Source: Sphingomonas changnyeongensis (GTDB lineage: Bacteria; Pseudomonadota; Alphaproteobacteria; Sphingomonadales; Sphingomonadaceae). Taken from it: DNA of 64,000 nt. Below the pieces are notes generated by a model. It was not told where the DNA came from and did no database searches. It saw nothing but the letters and a program-made list of their open reading frames with translations. How positions within the stretch are numbered: the stretch's first letter is position 1; each line of letters opens with the position of its first letter. The position numbers and the translations under genes are program-made. Positions 37,015-47,693 of the stretch are shown piece after piece. The DNA lies in assembly GCF_009913435.1 (NCBI RefSeq), contig NZ_CP047895.1:1310501-1374500 (forward strand), written 5' to 3'.

Positions 37015-37231
37015 AGGCCGCGCGGGAGAGTTTTTCCGTTCCTTCGGGGGCGGGGGACGCCGAAGGAGCAACCGCCCCGGAATCTCTCAGGCTGTGGGAC
37101 CGCGCTGGCCTTATCGACAGACGGCACTCTGGAAAGCGCCCCGGCCCCGGCCGTGGCCACCGAAGGGGTAAGCCTTGCGGCCGCGCCGCACGGCGAAAGC
37201 TCTCAGGTTCCGTGACAGAGGGGGCTTGAAC
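37015..37231 (+). promoter_or_regulatory. tandem glycine riboswitch upstream of gcvT
   Basis: Two glycine-aptamer-like units follow one another. The first has CGCGGGAGAG, CCGAAGGAGCAA, AATCTCTCAGGC and GACAGACGGCACTCTGGA (37021 to about 37134). The second has CCACCGAAGGGGTAAGCC, GCGAAAGCTCTCAGG and GACAGAGGGGG (about 37141-37231). These are the conserved sequence blocks of the gcvT RNA motif. It ends about 48 bases before the gcvT start, fitting glycine-dependent control of the operon. Confidence 0.93.
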
Positions 37232-37278
37232 CTGCCTTGACCGGGCGGGTTCGGCTGTCCTTTCACGGAGACCGACCA

Positions 37279-38442
37279 GTGAGCGATGCTACCGTCCAGA
37301 ACCAAGACACCCCGCACGCGCATGACGATGCCGAGCCGGAGATCGCGGCACTGCCGCTCGACGCATGGCACCGGGCGCGCGGGGCGCGGATGGTGCCGTT
37401 TGCCGGCTATCACATGCCGATCCAGTATGACGGCATCATCGCTGAACATCTGTGGACGCGCAGCAGCGCCGGGCTGTTCGATGTCAGCCATATGGGCCAG
37501 CTGCTGCTGAGCGGTGAGGGTGTCGATCAGGCGCTGGAGGCCTTGCTGCCCGGCGACATGCAGGCACTGGGCGTCGGCCGGCTGCGTTATTCGCTGCTGC
37601 TCAATGAGGAGGGCGGCATCCTCGACGATCTGATGGTCACGCGCCGGGCCGACGATTTCTACATGGTCGTCAACGGCGCGACCAAATATGACGATATCGG
37701 CCATCTGCGCGAGCATCTGGCCGACGACATCACCCTCAATCATCTGGACGATCAGGCGCTGCTCGCGCTGCAGGGGCCGAAGGCGGTCGACGCGCTGGCG
37801 CGCATCCAGCCGGCGGTCGCCCAGCTTTATTTCATGGAAGCGAGCGCGTTCGAACTGGCGGGCGTGCCGGCCTGGATCAGCCGTTCGGGCTATACCGGCG
37901 AGGACGGGTTCGAGATTTCGGTCGCCGCCGAACATGCGGCGCGGATCGCCGACCTGCTGTGCGACCAGCCCGAGGTGAAGCCGATCGGCCTTGGCGCGCG
38001 CGATTCGCTGCGGCTGGAGGCGGGGCTGCCGCTTTACGGCCATGACCTTGACGAGACGACGACGCCGATGGCCGCCGATCTGGGCTTTGCGCTGTCCAAG
38101 CGCCGGCGCGAACAGGGCGGGTTCATGGGCGCGGACCGGGTGCTCGGCGAATGGCCGGCGGGCGCGCCGCTGCGCCGCGTCGGGCTGCTCGTCGACGGGC
38201 GCCAGCCGGTGCGCGAGGGCGCGACCGTCGTCGATGCGGGCGGGCGCGACATCGGCCGGGTGACGTCGGGCGGCTTCTCGCCCAGCCTCGAACGGCCGAT
38301 CGCCATGGCCTATGTCCCCGCCGGCCTTGCCGCCGCCGGAACTCCGATCACGCTCAGCCAGCGCGGCCGCGCCTTTGCCGCCACCGTCGCGCCGATGCCG
38401 TTCGTGCCCACCAGATATCATCGCAAGGGAGCCGCCAAATGA
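37279..38442 (+). CDS. gcvT: glycine cleavage system T protein (aminomethyltransferase)
   Basis: GcvT transfers the methylene group from the aminomethylated H protein to tetrahydrofolate and releases ammonia. Blocks: [46 protein letters not shown] and [21 protein letters not shown] chose the GTG at 37279, preceded by GGAG at 37267-37270, giving 387 residues; the preceding codons overlap riboswitch DNA. The first of four glycine cleavage genes. Its stop overlaps the gcvH start (ATGA). Confidence 0.96.
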   Translation: MSDATVQNQDTPHAHDDAEPEIAALPLDAWHRARGARMVPFAGYHMPIQYDGIIAEHLWTRSSAGLFDVSHMGQLLLSGEGVDQALEALLPGDMQALGVGRLRYSLLLNEEGGILDDLMVTRRADDFYMVVNGATKYDDIGHLREHLADDITLNHLDDQALLALQGPKAVDALARIQPAVAQLYFMEASAFELAGVPAWISRSGYTGEDGFEISVAAEHAARIADLLCDQPEVKPIGLGARDSLRLEAGLPLYGHDLDETTTPMAADLGFALSKRRREQGGFMGADRVLGEWPAGAPLRRVGLLVDGRQPVREGATVVDAGGRDIGRVTSGGFSPSLERPIAMAYVPAGLAAAGTPITLSQRGRAFAATVAPMPFVPTRYHRKGAAK

Positions 38443-38810
38443 CCCGCTATTTCACCAAGGACCATGAATGGATCGACGTCGATGGCGACACGGCGACGGT
38501 CGGCATCACCGATTATGCGCAGGGCCAGCTGGGCGACGTGGTGTTCGTCGAGGTGCCGGCCCCCGGTGCGCAGGTGAAGGCGGGCGGCGAGGCCGCGGTC
38601 GTCGAATCGGTGAAGGCCGCGTCCGACGTCTATTCGCCGGTGTCGGGCGAGGTGACCGAGGGCAATGCCGCGCTCGCCGACCAGCCCGATCTGGTCAACT
38701 CCGCGCCCGAGGGCGAAGGCTGGTTCTTCAAGCTGCGGCTCGCCGATCCGGCCGAGCTGGGCGGGCTGATGGACGCCGACGCCTATCAGGCCTTCATCGC
38801 CTCGCTTTGA
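38439..38810 (+). CDS. gcvH: glycine cleavage system H protein
   Basis: GcvH, the lipoyl carrier that shuttles the aminomethyl group between P, T and L proteins. The lipoylated Lys is in [17 protein letters not shown] (Lys59). Length 123 residues, normal. It starts in the ATGA overlap with gcv[21 protein letters not shown] near the start is diagnostic. Confidence 0.97.
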   Translation: MTRYFTKDHEWIDVDGDTATVGITDYAQGQLGDVVFVEVPAPGAQVKAGGEAAVVESVKAASDVYSPVSGEVTEGNAALADQPDLVNSAPEGEGWFFKLRLADPAELGGLMDADAYQAFIASL

Positions 38811-38863
38811 TCCCGCCGGGGCGGGCCATGCCCGCCCATTGACGGAAAAAGGATGTAAAGACA

Positions 38864-40225
38864 GTGCGCTACCTTCCCCTGACCGATGCCGATCGTGCAG
38901 CGATGCTGCGCCAGATCGGCGCGCAATCGATCGATGACCTGTTTGTCGACGTGCCCGTCGAGGCGCGCCTGTCGGCCCCCATTGCCGGCCTGCCGCACCA
39001 TGCCTCGGAACTGGCGGTCGAACGCCAGCTCAAGGCGCTTGCCGCGCGCAACACCGTTGCCGGCGACGTGCCCTTCTTCCTCGGTTGCGGCGCCTATCGC
39101 CATCATGTCCCGGCCAGCGTCGATCACATCATCCAGCGCGGCGAGTTCCTGACCGCCTACACGCCCTATCAGCCGGAAATCGCGCAGGGCACGCTGCAGA
39201 TGCTGTTCGAGTTCCAGACCCAGGTGGCGCGCCTGCTGGGCTGCGACGTCGCCAATGCGTCGATGTATGACGGCTCGACCGCCTGCTGGGAGGCGATCGC
39301 GATGGCCGGCCGCATCACGCGGCGCAAAAAGGCGCTGCTGTCGGCGGGGCTGCATCCGCATTATGTGTCGGTCGCCAAGACTATGGCGCGCTTTACCGGC
39401 GACGATCTGCACACCGCGCTGCCGACGCTGGCGGCCGAGACCGATCTCGACGCGCTGGCCGCGGCGATCGATGGCGAGACGTCGTGCGTCGTCGTCCAGT
39501 ATCCCGACATTCTCGGCCGCATCGGCAATCTGGAAGCGCTGGCGGCGCGCGCGCACGAGGCCGGCGCGCTGCTGATCGCGGTGGTGACCGAGCCGGTCGC
39601 GCTCGGCCTGATCCGCGCGCCGGGCGACATGGGCGCCGACATCGTCGTCGGCGAGGGCCAGTCGCTGGGCGTCGGGCTGCAGTTCGGCGGGCCCTATGTC
39701 GGGCTGTTCGCCTGCAAGGAAAAGTTCGTCCGCCAGATGCCGGGCCGGCTGTGCGGCGAAACGGTGGACGCCGAGGGCAAGCGCGGTTTCGTGCTGACCC
39801 TGTCGACCCGCGAGCAGCATATCCGCCGCGAAAAGGCGACGTCCAATATCTGCACCAACTCGGGCCTGTGCGCGCTCGCTTTCTCCGTGCATCTGACCCT
39901 GCTCGGCGAAAAGGGGCTGCGCGGGCTGGCTGAGGTCAATCATGGCCGCGCCGTCGCCGCTGCCGAGCGGCTGGCCAAGGTGCCGGGCGTGCGGCTGCTC
40001 AACGACAGCTTCTTCAACGAGTTCACGCTGATCCTGCCGGTCGAGGCGCGGGCGCTTGTTCGCCGCTTTGCCGAGGACCGCAACATCCTGGCCGGGGTCT
40101 CGCTCGGCCGGCTCTATCCGGGGGCGGACGCGCTGGCGAACGGGCTGGTCGTCGCCGTCACCGAAACCACCACCGACGAGGATGTCGAGGCGCTGGCCGC
40201 CGCGCTTGAGGAGGAATTGGCATGA
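38864..40225 (+). CDS. gcvPA: glycine dehydrogenase subunit 1
   Basis: The N-terminal subunit of the split glycine decarboxylase (P protein). Blocks: [58 protein letters not shown] and DGSTACWEA. The GTG at 38864 starts MRYLPL; AAAGGA stands upstream. 453 residues. The last bases overlap gcvPB by four (ATGA). The two-subunit form is typical of alphaproteobacteria and thermophiles, unlike the single large protein of E. coli. Confidence 0.96.
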   Translation: MRYLPLTDADRAAMLRQIGAQSIDDLFVDVPVEARLSAPIAGLPHHASELAVERQLKALAARNTVAGDVPFFLGCGAYRHHVPASVDHIIQRGEFLTAYTPYQPEIAQGTLQMLFEFQTQVARLLGCDVANASMYDGSTACWEAIAMAGRITRRKKALLSAGLHPHYVSVAKTMARFTGDDLHTALPTLAAETDLDALAAAIDGETSCVVVQYPDILGRIGNLEALAARAHEAGALLIAVVTEPVALGLIRAPGDMGADIVVGEGQSLGVGLQFGGPYVGLFACKEKFVRQMPGRLCGETVDAEGKRGFVLTLSTREQHIRREKATSNICTNSGLCALAFSVHLTLLGEKGLRGLAEVNHGRAVAAAERLAKVPGVRLLNDSFFNEFTLILPVEARALVRRFAEDRNILAGVSLGRLYPGADALANGLVVAVTETTTDEDVEALAAALEEELA

Positions 40226-41796
40226 GCATGAACCGCGAAGGCCGCGTCACCCGCCCCGAGATGCCGGGGGCCGAAGGGGGCGAAGTGGCGACCTGGTCCG
40301 GCAACCGGGCGCTGATGCTTGAGGAAGCGCTGATCTTCGAGATCGGCGATGAAGGCACGACCGGCGTCGACCTGCCCGAAGGCCCCGCCGCCGTCCGCCC
40401 GCGCCTGGGCGGGCTGGAGCGCAACCGCCCGATCGGCCTGCCCGGCCTGTCGGAGCCGGAGACGGTGCGGCATTACACTCGCCTGTCGCGGCAGAATTAC
40501 GGAATCGATCTCGGCTTCTTCCCGCTCGGTTCGTGCACGATGAAGCACAATCCGCGCCTCAACGAGAAAATGGCCCGGCTGCCGGGCTTTGCCGACATTC
40601 ATCCGCTGCAGCCGATCAGCTCGGTGCAGGGCGCGCTCGCGCTGATCGATCTGGTCGCGCACTGGCTGAAGACGCTGACCGGCATGCCGGCGGTGGCGAT
40701 GAGCCCCAAGGCCGGCGCGCATGGCGAACTGTGCGGTCTGCTCGCCATCCGGTCGGCGCTCGAGGCGCGCGGCGATGCGCGCTCGGTCGTGCTGGTGCCC
40801 GAATCGGCGCATGGCACCAATCCGGCGACGGCGGCCTTTGCCGGCTACCGGGTGGAAAACATCCCGGCGACGCCGGCCGGGCGGGTCGATTTCGACGCGC
40901 TCGTCGCGCGGCTGGGGCCGGATGTGGCGGCGGTGATGATCACCAACCCCAACACCTGCGGCCTGTTCGAGCCCGATCTGAAGCGCATCGCCGATGCCGT
41001 GCACGCGGTGGGCGGGTTCGTCTATTGCGACGGCGCGAACTTCAACGCGATCGTCGGCCGGGTGCGGCCCGGCGATCTGGGCGTCGATGCGATGCACATC
41101 AACCTGCACAAGACCTTCTCGACCCCGCATGGCGGCGGCGGGCCGGGTTCGGGGCCGGTGGTGTTTTCCGAGGCGCTGGCACCGTTCGCGCCGCTGCCGA
41201 CCGTCGAGCGCGACGGCGACCGCTATCTGCTGGTCGAGGAGTTCAACCGTGGCGCGGCGCATGACGACAGCTTTGGCCGCATGGTCGCGTTCCACGGCCA
41301 GATGGGCATGTTCACCCGCGCGGCGGCCTATATGCTCAGCCACGGGGCCGATGGGCTGCGGCAGGTGAGCGAGGATGCCGTCCTCAACGCCAATTATCTG
41401 CTGCGCTGCCTTGAAGACGTGCTCGACGCGCCGTTCGCGGCCAGCGGGCCGTGCATGCACGAGGCGCTGTTCTCCGACGACGGGCTGGCCGATGGCTTCA
41501 CCACGCTCGACATCGCCAAGGGGCTGATCGACGAGGGCTATCACCCGATGACCATGTATTTCCCGCTGGTCGTGCACGGGGCGATGCTGGTCGAGCCGAC
41601 CGAGACCGAGTCCAAGGCCAATCTCGACGCCTTTGTCGGGGCGCTGCGCCATGTCGTCACGCGGGCCAAGGCGGGCGATCCGGCGCTGAAGGCGGCGCCG
41701 CATTTCGCGCCCCGCCGCCGGCTGGACGAGACGCTGGCCGCGCGCAAGCCGGTGCTCACCTGGCGCGATCCCGATCTCGCCCAGGCGGCAGAATAA
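40222..41796 (+). CDS. gcvPB: glycine dehydrogenase subunit 2 (PLP-binding)
   Basis: The C-terminal P-protein subunit that carries pyridoxal phosphate. The PLP Lys is in [20 protein letters not shown]; other blocks are [35 protein letters not shown] and [20 protein letters not shown]. 524 residues. It ends the gcv operon; a strong stem-loop follows 30 bases later. Confidence 0.96.
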   Translation: MSMNREGRVTRPEMPGAEGGEVATWSGNRALMLEEALIFEIGDEGTTGVDLPEGPAAVRPRLGGLERNRPIGLPGLSEPETVRHYTRLSRQNYGIDLGFFPLGSCTMKHNPRLNEKMARLPGFADIHPLQPISSVQGALALIDLVAHWLKTLTGMPAVAMSPKAGAHGELCGLLAIRSALEARGDARSVVLVPESAHGTNPATAAFAGYRVENIPATPAGRVDFDALVARLGPDVAAVMITNPNTCGLFEPDLKRIADAVHAVGGFVYCDGANFNAIVGRVRPGDLGVDAMHINLHKTFSTPHGGGGPGSGPVVFSEALAPFAPLPTVERDGDRYLLVEEFNRGAAHDDSFGRMVAFHGQMGMFTRAAAYMLSHGADGLRQVSEDAVLNANYLLRCLEDVLDAPFAASGPCMHEALFSDDGLADGFTTLDIAKGLIDEGYHPMTMYFPLVVHGAMLVEPTETESKANLDAFVGALRHVVTRAKAGDPALKAAPHFAPRRRLDETLAARKPVLTWRDPDLAQAAE

Positions 41797-41825
41797 AGCT
41801 GGCCGAATAACGCTGCGCTTATGCC

Positions 41826-41858
41826 GGGTGCGCCGCCCTCGACAGGGGCGGCGCACCC
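41826..41858 (+). terminator. stem-loop terminating the gcv operon
   Basis: Perfect 13-bp arms GGGTGCGCCGCCC and complement around TCGACAG, just past gcvPB. No T tract. Its position between gcvPB and the next ATG supports starting the downstream gene at 41875, not at the in-frame ATG 41821. Confidence 0.65.
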
Positions 41859-41874
41859 TGCCACAGCATCGGCC

Positions 41875-42333
41875 ATGTGGCAGGGCCTGTTTCAGCTGAC
41901 CAACCTCGTGGCGCTCGCCGGCTGGGCGCTGCTGATCCTCGCGCCGCGGCGGCCCTTGCCGCTCACCCTCATCATGTATCTGGGCGTCGGGCTGCTCTGC
42001 CTCGTCTATGTGGCGGCAGCGGCGGCGGTGCTCGCCGGGCTCGCCGATCCGGTGCCGGTCGCAGGGGCGGCGCGTCCCGATCTGACCGATTATTCGCCCG
42101 CCGGGCTGCGGGCGCTGTTTGCCAGCGATGGCGGGATCGTGATCGGCTGGACCCATTATCTGGCGTTCGACCTGTTCACCGGGCTGTGGATCGCGCGCGA
42201 TGCCGATGCCAAGGGCTTTGCCCGCATCGCCCAGGCCCCGGTGCTGCTGCTGACCTTTCTGGCCGGTCCGGCGGGCCTGCTGGTCTGGCTGGGCCTGCGC
42301 GAGCCGGCAGCGCGGCGGCGGGGGCGGCGATGA
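41875..42333 (+). CDS. ABA4-like (DUF4281) membrane protein
   Basis: A 152-residue membrane protein starting MWQGLFQLTN with four probable transmembrane helices (LVALAGWALLILA, LIMYLGVGLLCLVYVAAAAAVL, HYLAFDLFTGLWIARDAD region, LLLTFLAGPAGLLVWLGL). The block GGIVIGWTHYLAFDLFTGLW is characteristic of the ABA4-like/DUF4281 family, named after a plant carotenoid protein; the bacterial role is unknown. Followed after 10 bases by the DUF938 gene. Confidence 0.85.
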   Translation: MWQGLFQLTNLVALAGWALLILAPRRPLPLTLIMYLGVGLLCLVYVAAAAAVLAGLADPVPVAGAARPDLTDYSPAGLRALFASDGGIVIGWTHYLAFDLFTGLWIARDADAKGFARIAQAPVLLLTFLAGPAGLLVWLGLREPAARRRGRR

Positions 42334-42343
42334 GTTTCGCGCG

Positions 42344-43009
42344 ATGACCGCCGACGCGCCGCTCCCCGATCCGCCCGCCGGGCAGCTGGCCGCCGACCCG
42401 TCGGGCGCGCGCCATGCCCCGGCCACGCTGCGCAACCGCGATGCGATCCTGGCCATTCTGCAGCCGGTGCTGCCGCCGTCGGGCCTCGTGCTCGAACTGG
42501 CGAGCGGCAGCGGCGAACATGCCCGCTATTTCGCCACCCATCTGCCCGGCCTGGTGTTCCAGCCCAGCGACCCCGATCCGGATGCCCGCGCCTCCATCGC
42601 CGCATGGTGCGCGGGGCTGGCCAATGTCCGCCCGCCGCTGGCGCTCGACGTCACCGCGCCCGACTGGGCCGATGATCACTCAGCGCCCGGAGCCGATGCC
42701 TGTGTGTGCATCAACATGGTCCATATCAGTCCCTGGGCGGCGACCATCGGCCTGTTCCGGGGCTGTGCGCGCCTGCTGCCGGCGGGCGCACCGCTGATCC
42801 TCTACGGCCCCTATCTGGAAGCCGGGATCGACACCGCGCCGTCAAACCTTGCCTTTGACCAGTCGCTCAAGGCGCGCAACCCGGATTGGGGGCTGCGTCA
42901 TCTGGACGATGTCGACCGGCTGGCCGCCGAACACGGCTTTGCGCGCACCGGCCGCCACGACATGCCGGCCAACAACCTGACGCTGATCTATCGCCGGCAG
43001 CCGGCATAG
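42344..43009 (+). CDS. DUF938 SAM-dependent methyltransferase
   Basis: A 221-residue class I methyltransferase-fold protein of the DUF938 type. SAM motif I is VLELASGSGEHARYFA; the family blocks VCINMVHISPWAATIGLF, ILYGPYLEAG and LKARNPDWGLRHLDDV follow. The substrate is unknown. It lies 10 bases after the ABA4-like gene and is probably in one transcript with it. Confidence 0.9.
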   Translation: MTADAPLPDPPAGQLAADPSGARHAPATLRNRDAILAILQPVLPPSGLVLELASGSGEHARYFATHLPGLVFQPSDPDPDARASIAAWCAGLANVRPPLALDVTAPDWADDHSAPGADACVCINMVHISPWAATIGLFRGCARLLPAGAPLILYGPYLEAGIDTAPSNLAFDQSLKARNPDWGLRHLDDVDRLAAEHGFARTGRHDMPANNLTLIYRRQPA

Positions 43010-43213
43010 GCAGCCGGGCTTTCCACGCCAATTTTTCCTTGGCGCGACCGTCTTCGACCGGCCGGAAAATGACAGTTTTGCTGCGGTTTCGTGACGGTGG
43101 CGCCGGCAGCGCGGGCCGGCGCGGTTTTTCTTTGCGGCCTTGAAAGGGGCGTGCGGTCGCCCGCCTATAACAGGGGCAGGACCGGGCGCGCCGCGCTGGG
43201 CGGCGGCTCCAGC

Positions 43214-45022
43214 ATGAACGGGAATGGCATGGCGATGTTTCGTTCCCTTGGCCTGTCGGCCAAGATCGGGCTGCTGCTTGTCGGATTTGGTCTGCTTGCG
43301 CTTGGCACCGCGCTGTTCGGCGCGCGCACGGTGGCGGAGGCCAATGGCGGCTATGACTGGCTGGTCCATCACGGCCTGCCGCCCAGCACCGATCTGGCCC
43401 GCGCCAATCGCCGGGCGATCGAAATGGTCTATGTCGGTTACAAGCGCGCGGCCGGTGCGGCGACGCCCGCCGATGCGGTGAAGGATCTCGACAAGGCGCA
43501 TGAGCGCGGCGCGAAGAATCTGGCCGAGGCTGCCGAGGCCGATCCGGCGCTTGCCGACCGTGTGGCGGCGCTGGCGCGCGATTATGAGGCCGTGCATGCG
43601 GCGGTGGCGCGCGCGCTGAGGCTCGCCGATGGTGGCCAGGCCGATGCCGCAAGGGCTGAACTGGCCGCCGCCGACAAGCGGCTCAAGACCTTTGCCGAGA
43701 CGCTGTCCGACATGATCTATGCGCGCGTCGAGCAGACCGATGCCGAGGCGAAGCGCGTTGCCGGCCTGTCCGCGGGGCGTGCGCGCGGCGCGTTGATCGG
43801 CGTGCTGGCGATGCTGGCGGTGGCGCTTGGCCTCGCATTCCTGTTCGTCCGGCGCGATATTTCGGGGCCGCTCGCCCGGCTGCGCGGCGCGATCGACGGG
43901 CTGGCGGCGGGGAATGACGCGGCGTCGGCAGAGATTGCCGATGATGGCCGGCAGGACGAGATCGGGGCGATGGCGCGCGCGCTGGTCGCGTTCCGCACCG
44001 CACGCGCCGAACAGGCGCGGCTGGCCGCCGCTCGCGATGCGGCGGAGCGCGACCAGCAGGCGGTGGTCGCGCTGCTGTCGGATCATCTTGGCCATGTTGC
44101 CGACGGGCGGCTCGACCGGCCGATCGACCAGCCCTTGCCGCCCGGTTACGAAGCGCTGCGCCAGCGTTACAATGGCGCGCTTGCCGGGCTGAACGCCGCG
44201 CTGGGCGGGGCAGCCTCGGGTGCGCAGGCGATCCGCATCGGCGCGCGCGAGATCAGCGAGGCTGCCGACGATCTCGCCCGCCGCGCCGAGCGCACCGCCG
44301 CTGCCATCGAGCAGACTGGGGCCGCCGCCGCCGATATCGACAGCCGGATCAAGGCCACCGCCCGCACCGCGACCGAAAGCGTGTCTTCAGCCGAACAGGC
44401 GATGGCGAGTGTCGAGCATGGCCGCAGCTCTGCCGGGGCGGCGATCGGTGCGATGGACCGGGTGTCGAACAGCGCGCAGGGCATCGACAGCGTGATCGAG
44501 GGCCTCGACAAGATCGCCTTCCAGACCCGCGTTCTGGCGATGAATGCCGCCGTGGAGGCGGGCCGGGCGGGGGAGGCGGGGCGCGGCTTTGCCGTCGTCG
44601 CCGATCTCGTCTCGACGCTCGCCATGCGTTCGGAGGAGGAGGCGAAGCGCGCGCGCGAACAGCTGAGTTCGACGCGCAGCGACATCGACTCGGCCGCCGC
44701 CGCCGTGTCGGGGCTGGACGAGGCGCTGGCGCAGATCGCCGAACGGGTCGGCCGGGTCGCCGATCTGCTGGCGACGATCGCCGAGCAGAACCGGTCCCAG
44801 GCCGAATCGATCAGCCGGATCAGCGGCTCGCTGGGCGAGATGGACGTGGCGACGCAGCAGAATGCGGCGATGGTCGAGCAGACCTCGGCCGCCGTGCGCG
44901 GGCTCAATCAGGAACTGGAAGGGCTGGTCGAGGCGGTGGGCGCATTCAGCCTGATGACCGCGGGCGGGCGGGCAGGCGCTGGCCGGGCGGCCGGTGCCGC
45001 GCGCATCGCGGTCGCTGCATGA
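43214..45022 (+). CDS. methyl-accepting chemotaxis protein
   Basis: A chemoreceptor of 602 residues. A first transmembrane helix ([17 protein letters not shown]) precedes a periplasmic helical sensor of about 150 residues; the second helix is [20 protein letters not shown], followed by a HAMP domain ([17 protein letters not shown]) and a second HAMP-like stretch ([14 protein letters not shown]). The signalling domain ends its tip near [18 protein letters not shown] and [13 protein letters not shown], the MCP signature. No che or flagellar genes are nearby and no C-terminal CheR pentapeptide is seen. I chose the ATG at 43214; 43229 is also possible. Confidence 0.92.
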   Translation: MNGNGMAMFRSLGLSAKIGLLLVGFGLLALGTALFGARTVAEANGGYDWLVHHGLPPSTDLARANRRAIEMVYVGYKRAAGAATPADAVKDLDKAHERGAKNLAEAAEADPALADRVAALARDYEAVHAAVARALRLADGGQADAARAELAAADKRLKTFAETLSDMIYARVEQTDAEAKRVAGLSAGRARGALIGVLAMLAVALGLAFLFVRRDISGPLARLRGAIDGLAAGNDAASAEIADDGRQDEIGAMARALVAFRTARAEQARLAAARDAAERDQQAVVALLSDHLGHVADGRLDRPIDQPLPPGYEALRQRYNGALAGLNAALGGAASGAQAIRIGAREISEAADDLARRAERTAAAIEQTGAAAADIDSRIKATARTATESVSSAEQAMASVEHGRSSAGAAIGAMDRVSNSAQGIDSVIEGLDKIAFQTRVLAMNAAVEAGRAGEAGRGFAVVADLVSTLAMRSEEEAKRAREQLSSTRSDIDSAAAAVSGLDEALAQIAERVGRVADLLATIAEQNRSQAESISRISGSLGEMDVATQQNAAMVEQTSAAVRGLNQELEGLVEAVGAFSLMTAGGRAGAGRAAGAARIAVAA

Positions 45023-45027
45023 AAATC

Positions 45028-45056
45028 GGGGGCCGGTGCCCGACGGGCCGGCCCCC
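45028..45056 (+). terminator. stem-loop after the chemoreceptor gene
   Basis: GGGGGCCGG pairs with CCGGCCCCC across an 11-base loop, beginning 5 bases past the stop at 45022. Confidence 0.6.
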
Positions 45057-45183
45057 TGAAGTGGACGGCACCCCCGGATGAGGCCGCCGCCAGTGCGCCG
45101 GTGGCGCGTGCCGGTTTGCCGGACTTATGCCTTGCGCAGGGGTGGCACCGGGAGTTGTTTGTGGTGCGGCTTGCGCCGCACGG

Positions 45184-45264
45184 CGGCACCGGCCCGCTCC
45201 CCACCCGGCCTCCCAACGGCAGGATACGCTATGGGAGGCCGGGTGGGGGAGCGGGCCGGTGCCG
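45184..45264. repeat. palindromic repeat copy C (left arm one base short)
   Basis: Left arm 45184-45215 (32 bases) and right arm 45232-45264 (33 bases) around ACGGCAGGATACGCTA. The left arm has CTCCCCACCC where the other copies have five C before A. It lies between the convergent chemoreceptor and acyl-CoA dehydrogenase genes. The left flank has GGCACCGGGAGTTGTTTGTG and the right flank a partial inverse of it. Confidence 0.93.
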
Positions 45265-45296
45265 TTCTTCCCGAACAAACAACTCCCGGCCGCTCC

Positions 45297-46445
45297 TCAG
45301 AGCGTGCGGCCGATCAGTTCCTTCATGATCTCGTTGGTGCCGCCATAGATGCGGCTGACGCGCGCACCGCGCCATGCACGGGCGATCGGATATTCGTTCA
45401 TATAGCCCGCGCCGCCATGGAGCTGCAGGCACTTGTCCATCACTTCCCACTGCAGTTCGGTGTGGAACAGCTTGGCCGCCGCGCCTTCTTCCGGGGTCAG
45501 CTGGCGCTTCAGATGACGGGCGAGCGCCCAGTCGAGATGCGCCCAGCCGACCTGCAGCTTCGACTTCAGATCGGCAAGGGTGAAGCGGGTGTTCTGGAAA
45601 TCGAACACGGGCTTGCCGAATGCCTTGCGGTCCTTGACGAAGGCGACGGTGTCGTCGAACGCGCGCTGCGCCGAGGCGTGGCTGGAAATCGCGATCGACA
45701 GCCGCTCCTGCGGCAGCTCGCTCATCAGATAGATGAAGCCCTTGCCTTCCTCGCCCAGGCAGTTGGTCATCGGCACGCGGACATCCTCGAAGAACAGTTC
45801 CGAGGTGTCGGCCGCGTCCTGGCCGATCTTGTCGAGGTTGCGGCCGCGCTTGAAGCCTTCGCGCGTCGCCTCGACGAGGATGATCGACACGCCCTTCCAC
45901 GCCGGCTGCACCTCGGTGTCGGTCTTGCAGCAGACGAGCACCAGATCGGCGTTCTGGCCGTTGGTGATATAGGTCTTTGACCCGTTGATGACGTAGTGGT
46001 TGCCGTCCTTCTTCGCGGTCGTGCGGATGCTCTGCAGGTCGGAGCCGGTGCCCGGCTCGGTCATCGCGATCGCGGTCACGACCTCGCCCGACACGAGCTT
46101 GGGCAGCCAGTGGCGCTTCTGCTCTTCCGAGCCATAGGAGACGAGATAATTGACGACGATGTCCGACTGCAGGCTGAAGCCGAGCGGGGTGCCGGCATAG
46201 GCCACTTCTTCGTCGATGATGGCGTTGTAGCCGAAATCGAGGCCCAGCCCGCCATATTCGGTCGGCACGGTCGGGCACAGCATGCCCAGCTCGCCCGCCT
46301 TGGGCCAGATGTCCTTGTCGACAATGCCCTGATCGTCCCAGCGCTGGATATGGGGCACCGCTTCCTTGTGCAGGAAGCTGCGCACCGTTTCGCGGAACGC
46401 CTCGTGATCGGGGGTATAGACGGTGCGGCCAAGCGTTTCGAGCAT
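45297..46445 (-). CDS. acyl-CoA dehydrogenase
   Basis: A 382-residue FAD-dependent acyl-CoA dehydrogenase. Blocks: VPTEYGGLGLDFGYNAII, AMTEPGTGSDLQSIRTTA (FAD/substrate signature), NGSKTYITNGQNADLVLV and LHGGAGYMNEYPIARAWR, then RIYGGTNEIMKELIGR. I chose the ATG at 46445, six bases after GAGAGAGG; the open frame continues far upstream only as antisense to the SMP-30 gene. Chain-length specificity cannot be told. The nearby branched-chain oxoacid dehydrogenase would make branched acyl-CoAs, a possible substrate. Confidence 0.93.
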   Translation of the reverse strand: MLETLGRTVYTPDHEAFRETVRSFLHKEAVPHIQRWDDQGIVDKDIWPKAGELGMLCPTVPTEYGGLGLDFGYNAIIDEEVAYAGTPLGFSLQSDIVVNYLVSYGSEEQKRHWLPKLVSGEVVTAIAMTEPGTGSDLQSIRTTAKKDGNHYVINGSKTYITNGQNADLVLVCCKTDTEVQPAWKGVSIILVEATREGFKRGRNLDKIGQDAADTSELFFEDVRVPMTNCLGEEGKGFIYLMSELPQERLSIAISSHASAQRAFDDTVAFVKDRKAFGKPVFDFQNTRFTLADLKSKLQVGWAHLDWALARHLKRQLTPEEGAAAKLFHTELQWEVMDKCLQLHGGAGYMNEYPIARAWRGARVSRIYGGTNEIMKELIGRTL

Positions 46446-46559
46446 GGTCATCCTCTCTCTCTTTTGTCTTCGGCGCATACATGACTGCGAGTTGACGTTT
46501 CCGTCAAGGGGAAGTGTGCCGGGCTTGCGCGGCCGCCTCCCCGGCCTATCCCCACGATC

Positions 46560-47444
46560 ATGACCGATGCGCCCCCGCCGATTCCGCCCTCCCCGATTCT
46601 CCCGCATCTGATCCTCGATGCCCGTGCGGAGCTGGGGGAGGGGCCGCGCTGGCACGCCGGCGAAAGGCGGCTCTACTGGGTCGATATCGCCCGTGCCGAG
46701 CTGCACCGGTTCGATCCGGTGACGGGGATCGATGAATGCCGCCGCTTCGACGATCCGGTCGGCTGTTTCGCCTTCACCCGCGGCGGCGGGCTGGTGCTTG
46801 CGATGCGCACCGGCTTTGCGGTGATCGACGGCTGGGACGCGCCGCCCAGGCCGTTCGGGCCGGCGGTGCTCGCCGACCGGCCCGGCTACCGCTTCAATGA
46901 CGGGCGCACCGACCCGGCGGGGCGGTTCTGGGTGGGCAGCGTCGATACGCTCAAGACCAGCCATGATGCGGCGCTCTACCGGCTCGATCCGGACGGCAGC
47001 GTCACCTGCATCGAAGCCGGGATGACGACCTGCAACGGTGCCGCCTTCACCCCCGACGGCGCGCGCTTTCACCATGCCGACACGCCCAGCCACAGCCTGC
47101 GCGCCTATGACGTCGCGGACGGGCGGCTGACCGGGCGGCGGATCGTGCATCAATGGCCGCACGGCCATGGCCGGCCCGATGGCGGATCGTTCGACGAAGC
47201 CGGGCGCTACTGGACGGCGCTGTTCGATGGCGGGCGGGTGGCGTGCCTCGATCCCGCCGGGGCGCTGCTGGCCGAAGTGGCGCTGCCGGTCAGCCGGCCG
47301 ACGATGATCGCCTTTGGCGGCGAAGACCGGTGCACGGCCTTTGTCACCAGCGCGCATGTGGCGGGCGAGCCCGGATCGGGCGGCATCTTCTCCTTCCGCG
47401 TCGATGTGCCGGGGGTGCCCGAATGGCCGTTTGCCGGCGGGTGA
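46560..47444 (+). CDS. SMP-30/gluconolactonase/LRE-family protein
   Basis: A 294-residue beta-propeller of the SMP-30 type. ARAELGEGPRWHAGERRLYWVD contains the first metal Glu, RPGYRFNDGRTDPAGRFWVGSV the Asn-Asp block, and TTCNGAAFTPDGARFHHADTP the second Asn and Asp ligands. Such proteins are lactonases, often gluconolactonases; the substrate is open. Divergent from the acyl-CoA dehydrogenase. Confidence 0.9.
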   Translation: MTDAPPPIPPSPILPHLILDARAELGEGPRWHAGERRLYWVDIARAELHRFDPVTGIDECRRFDDPVGCFAFTRGGGLVLAMRTGFAVIDGWDAPPRPFGPAVLADRPGYRFNDGRTDPAGRFWVGSVDTLKTSHDAALYRLDPDGSVTCIEAGMTTCNGAAFTPDGARFHHADTPSHSLRAYDVADGRLTGRRIVHQWPHGHGRPDGGSFDEAGRYWTALFDGGRVACLDPAGALLAEVALPVSRPTMIAFGGEDRCTAFVTSAHVAGEPGSGGIFSFRVDVPGVPEWPFAGG

Positions 47445-47693
47445 GGAAGGCGGAGCGGACCAGGGCCGCGAAGGGTCGCGCGCGCCCCGCCGATTCGCGC
47501 CCGTTTTGCCGGTCGAACGGCCATGCGGGGCCGGCAAAGCCTTCCCCGGCATGTCCGGCAAGTCACTGACGCAACACAACTTCTGATGAGCTGTGCCATT
47601 TCCGGTCCGGGGACTCGAATCGGCCTTTGAAATTTTATAACAAGCGCGGCAAAGAGCGCCCGCGGCCCGTCCGGGCCAGCCAGTGGAGTGAGG
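47445..47693 (+). promoter_or_regulatory. leader and promoter region of the bkd operon
   Basis: No gene supported. A TTATAA word at 47635-47640 lies in a local AT-rich patch (TTTGAAATTTTATAAC), a plausible -10 about 50 bases upstream of the first bkd start; I see no convincing -35 at normal spacing. Confidence 0.35.

Noticed and set aside
46446-47579. N-terminal extension of the acyl-CoA dehydrogenase to 760 residues
   Set aside because: The added part is antisense to the SMP-30 gene; the conserved protein starts at 46445 with a ribosome site.
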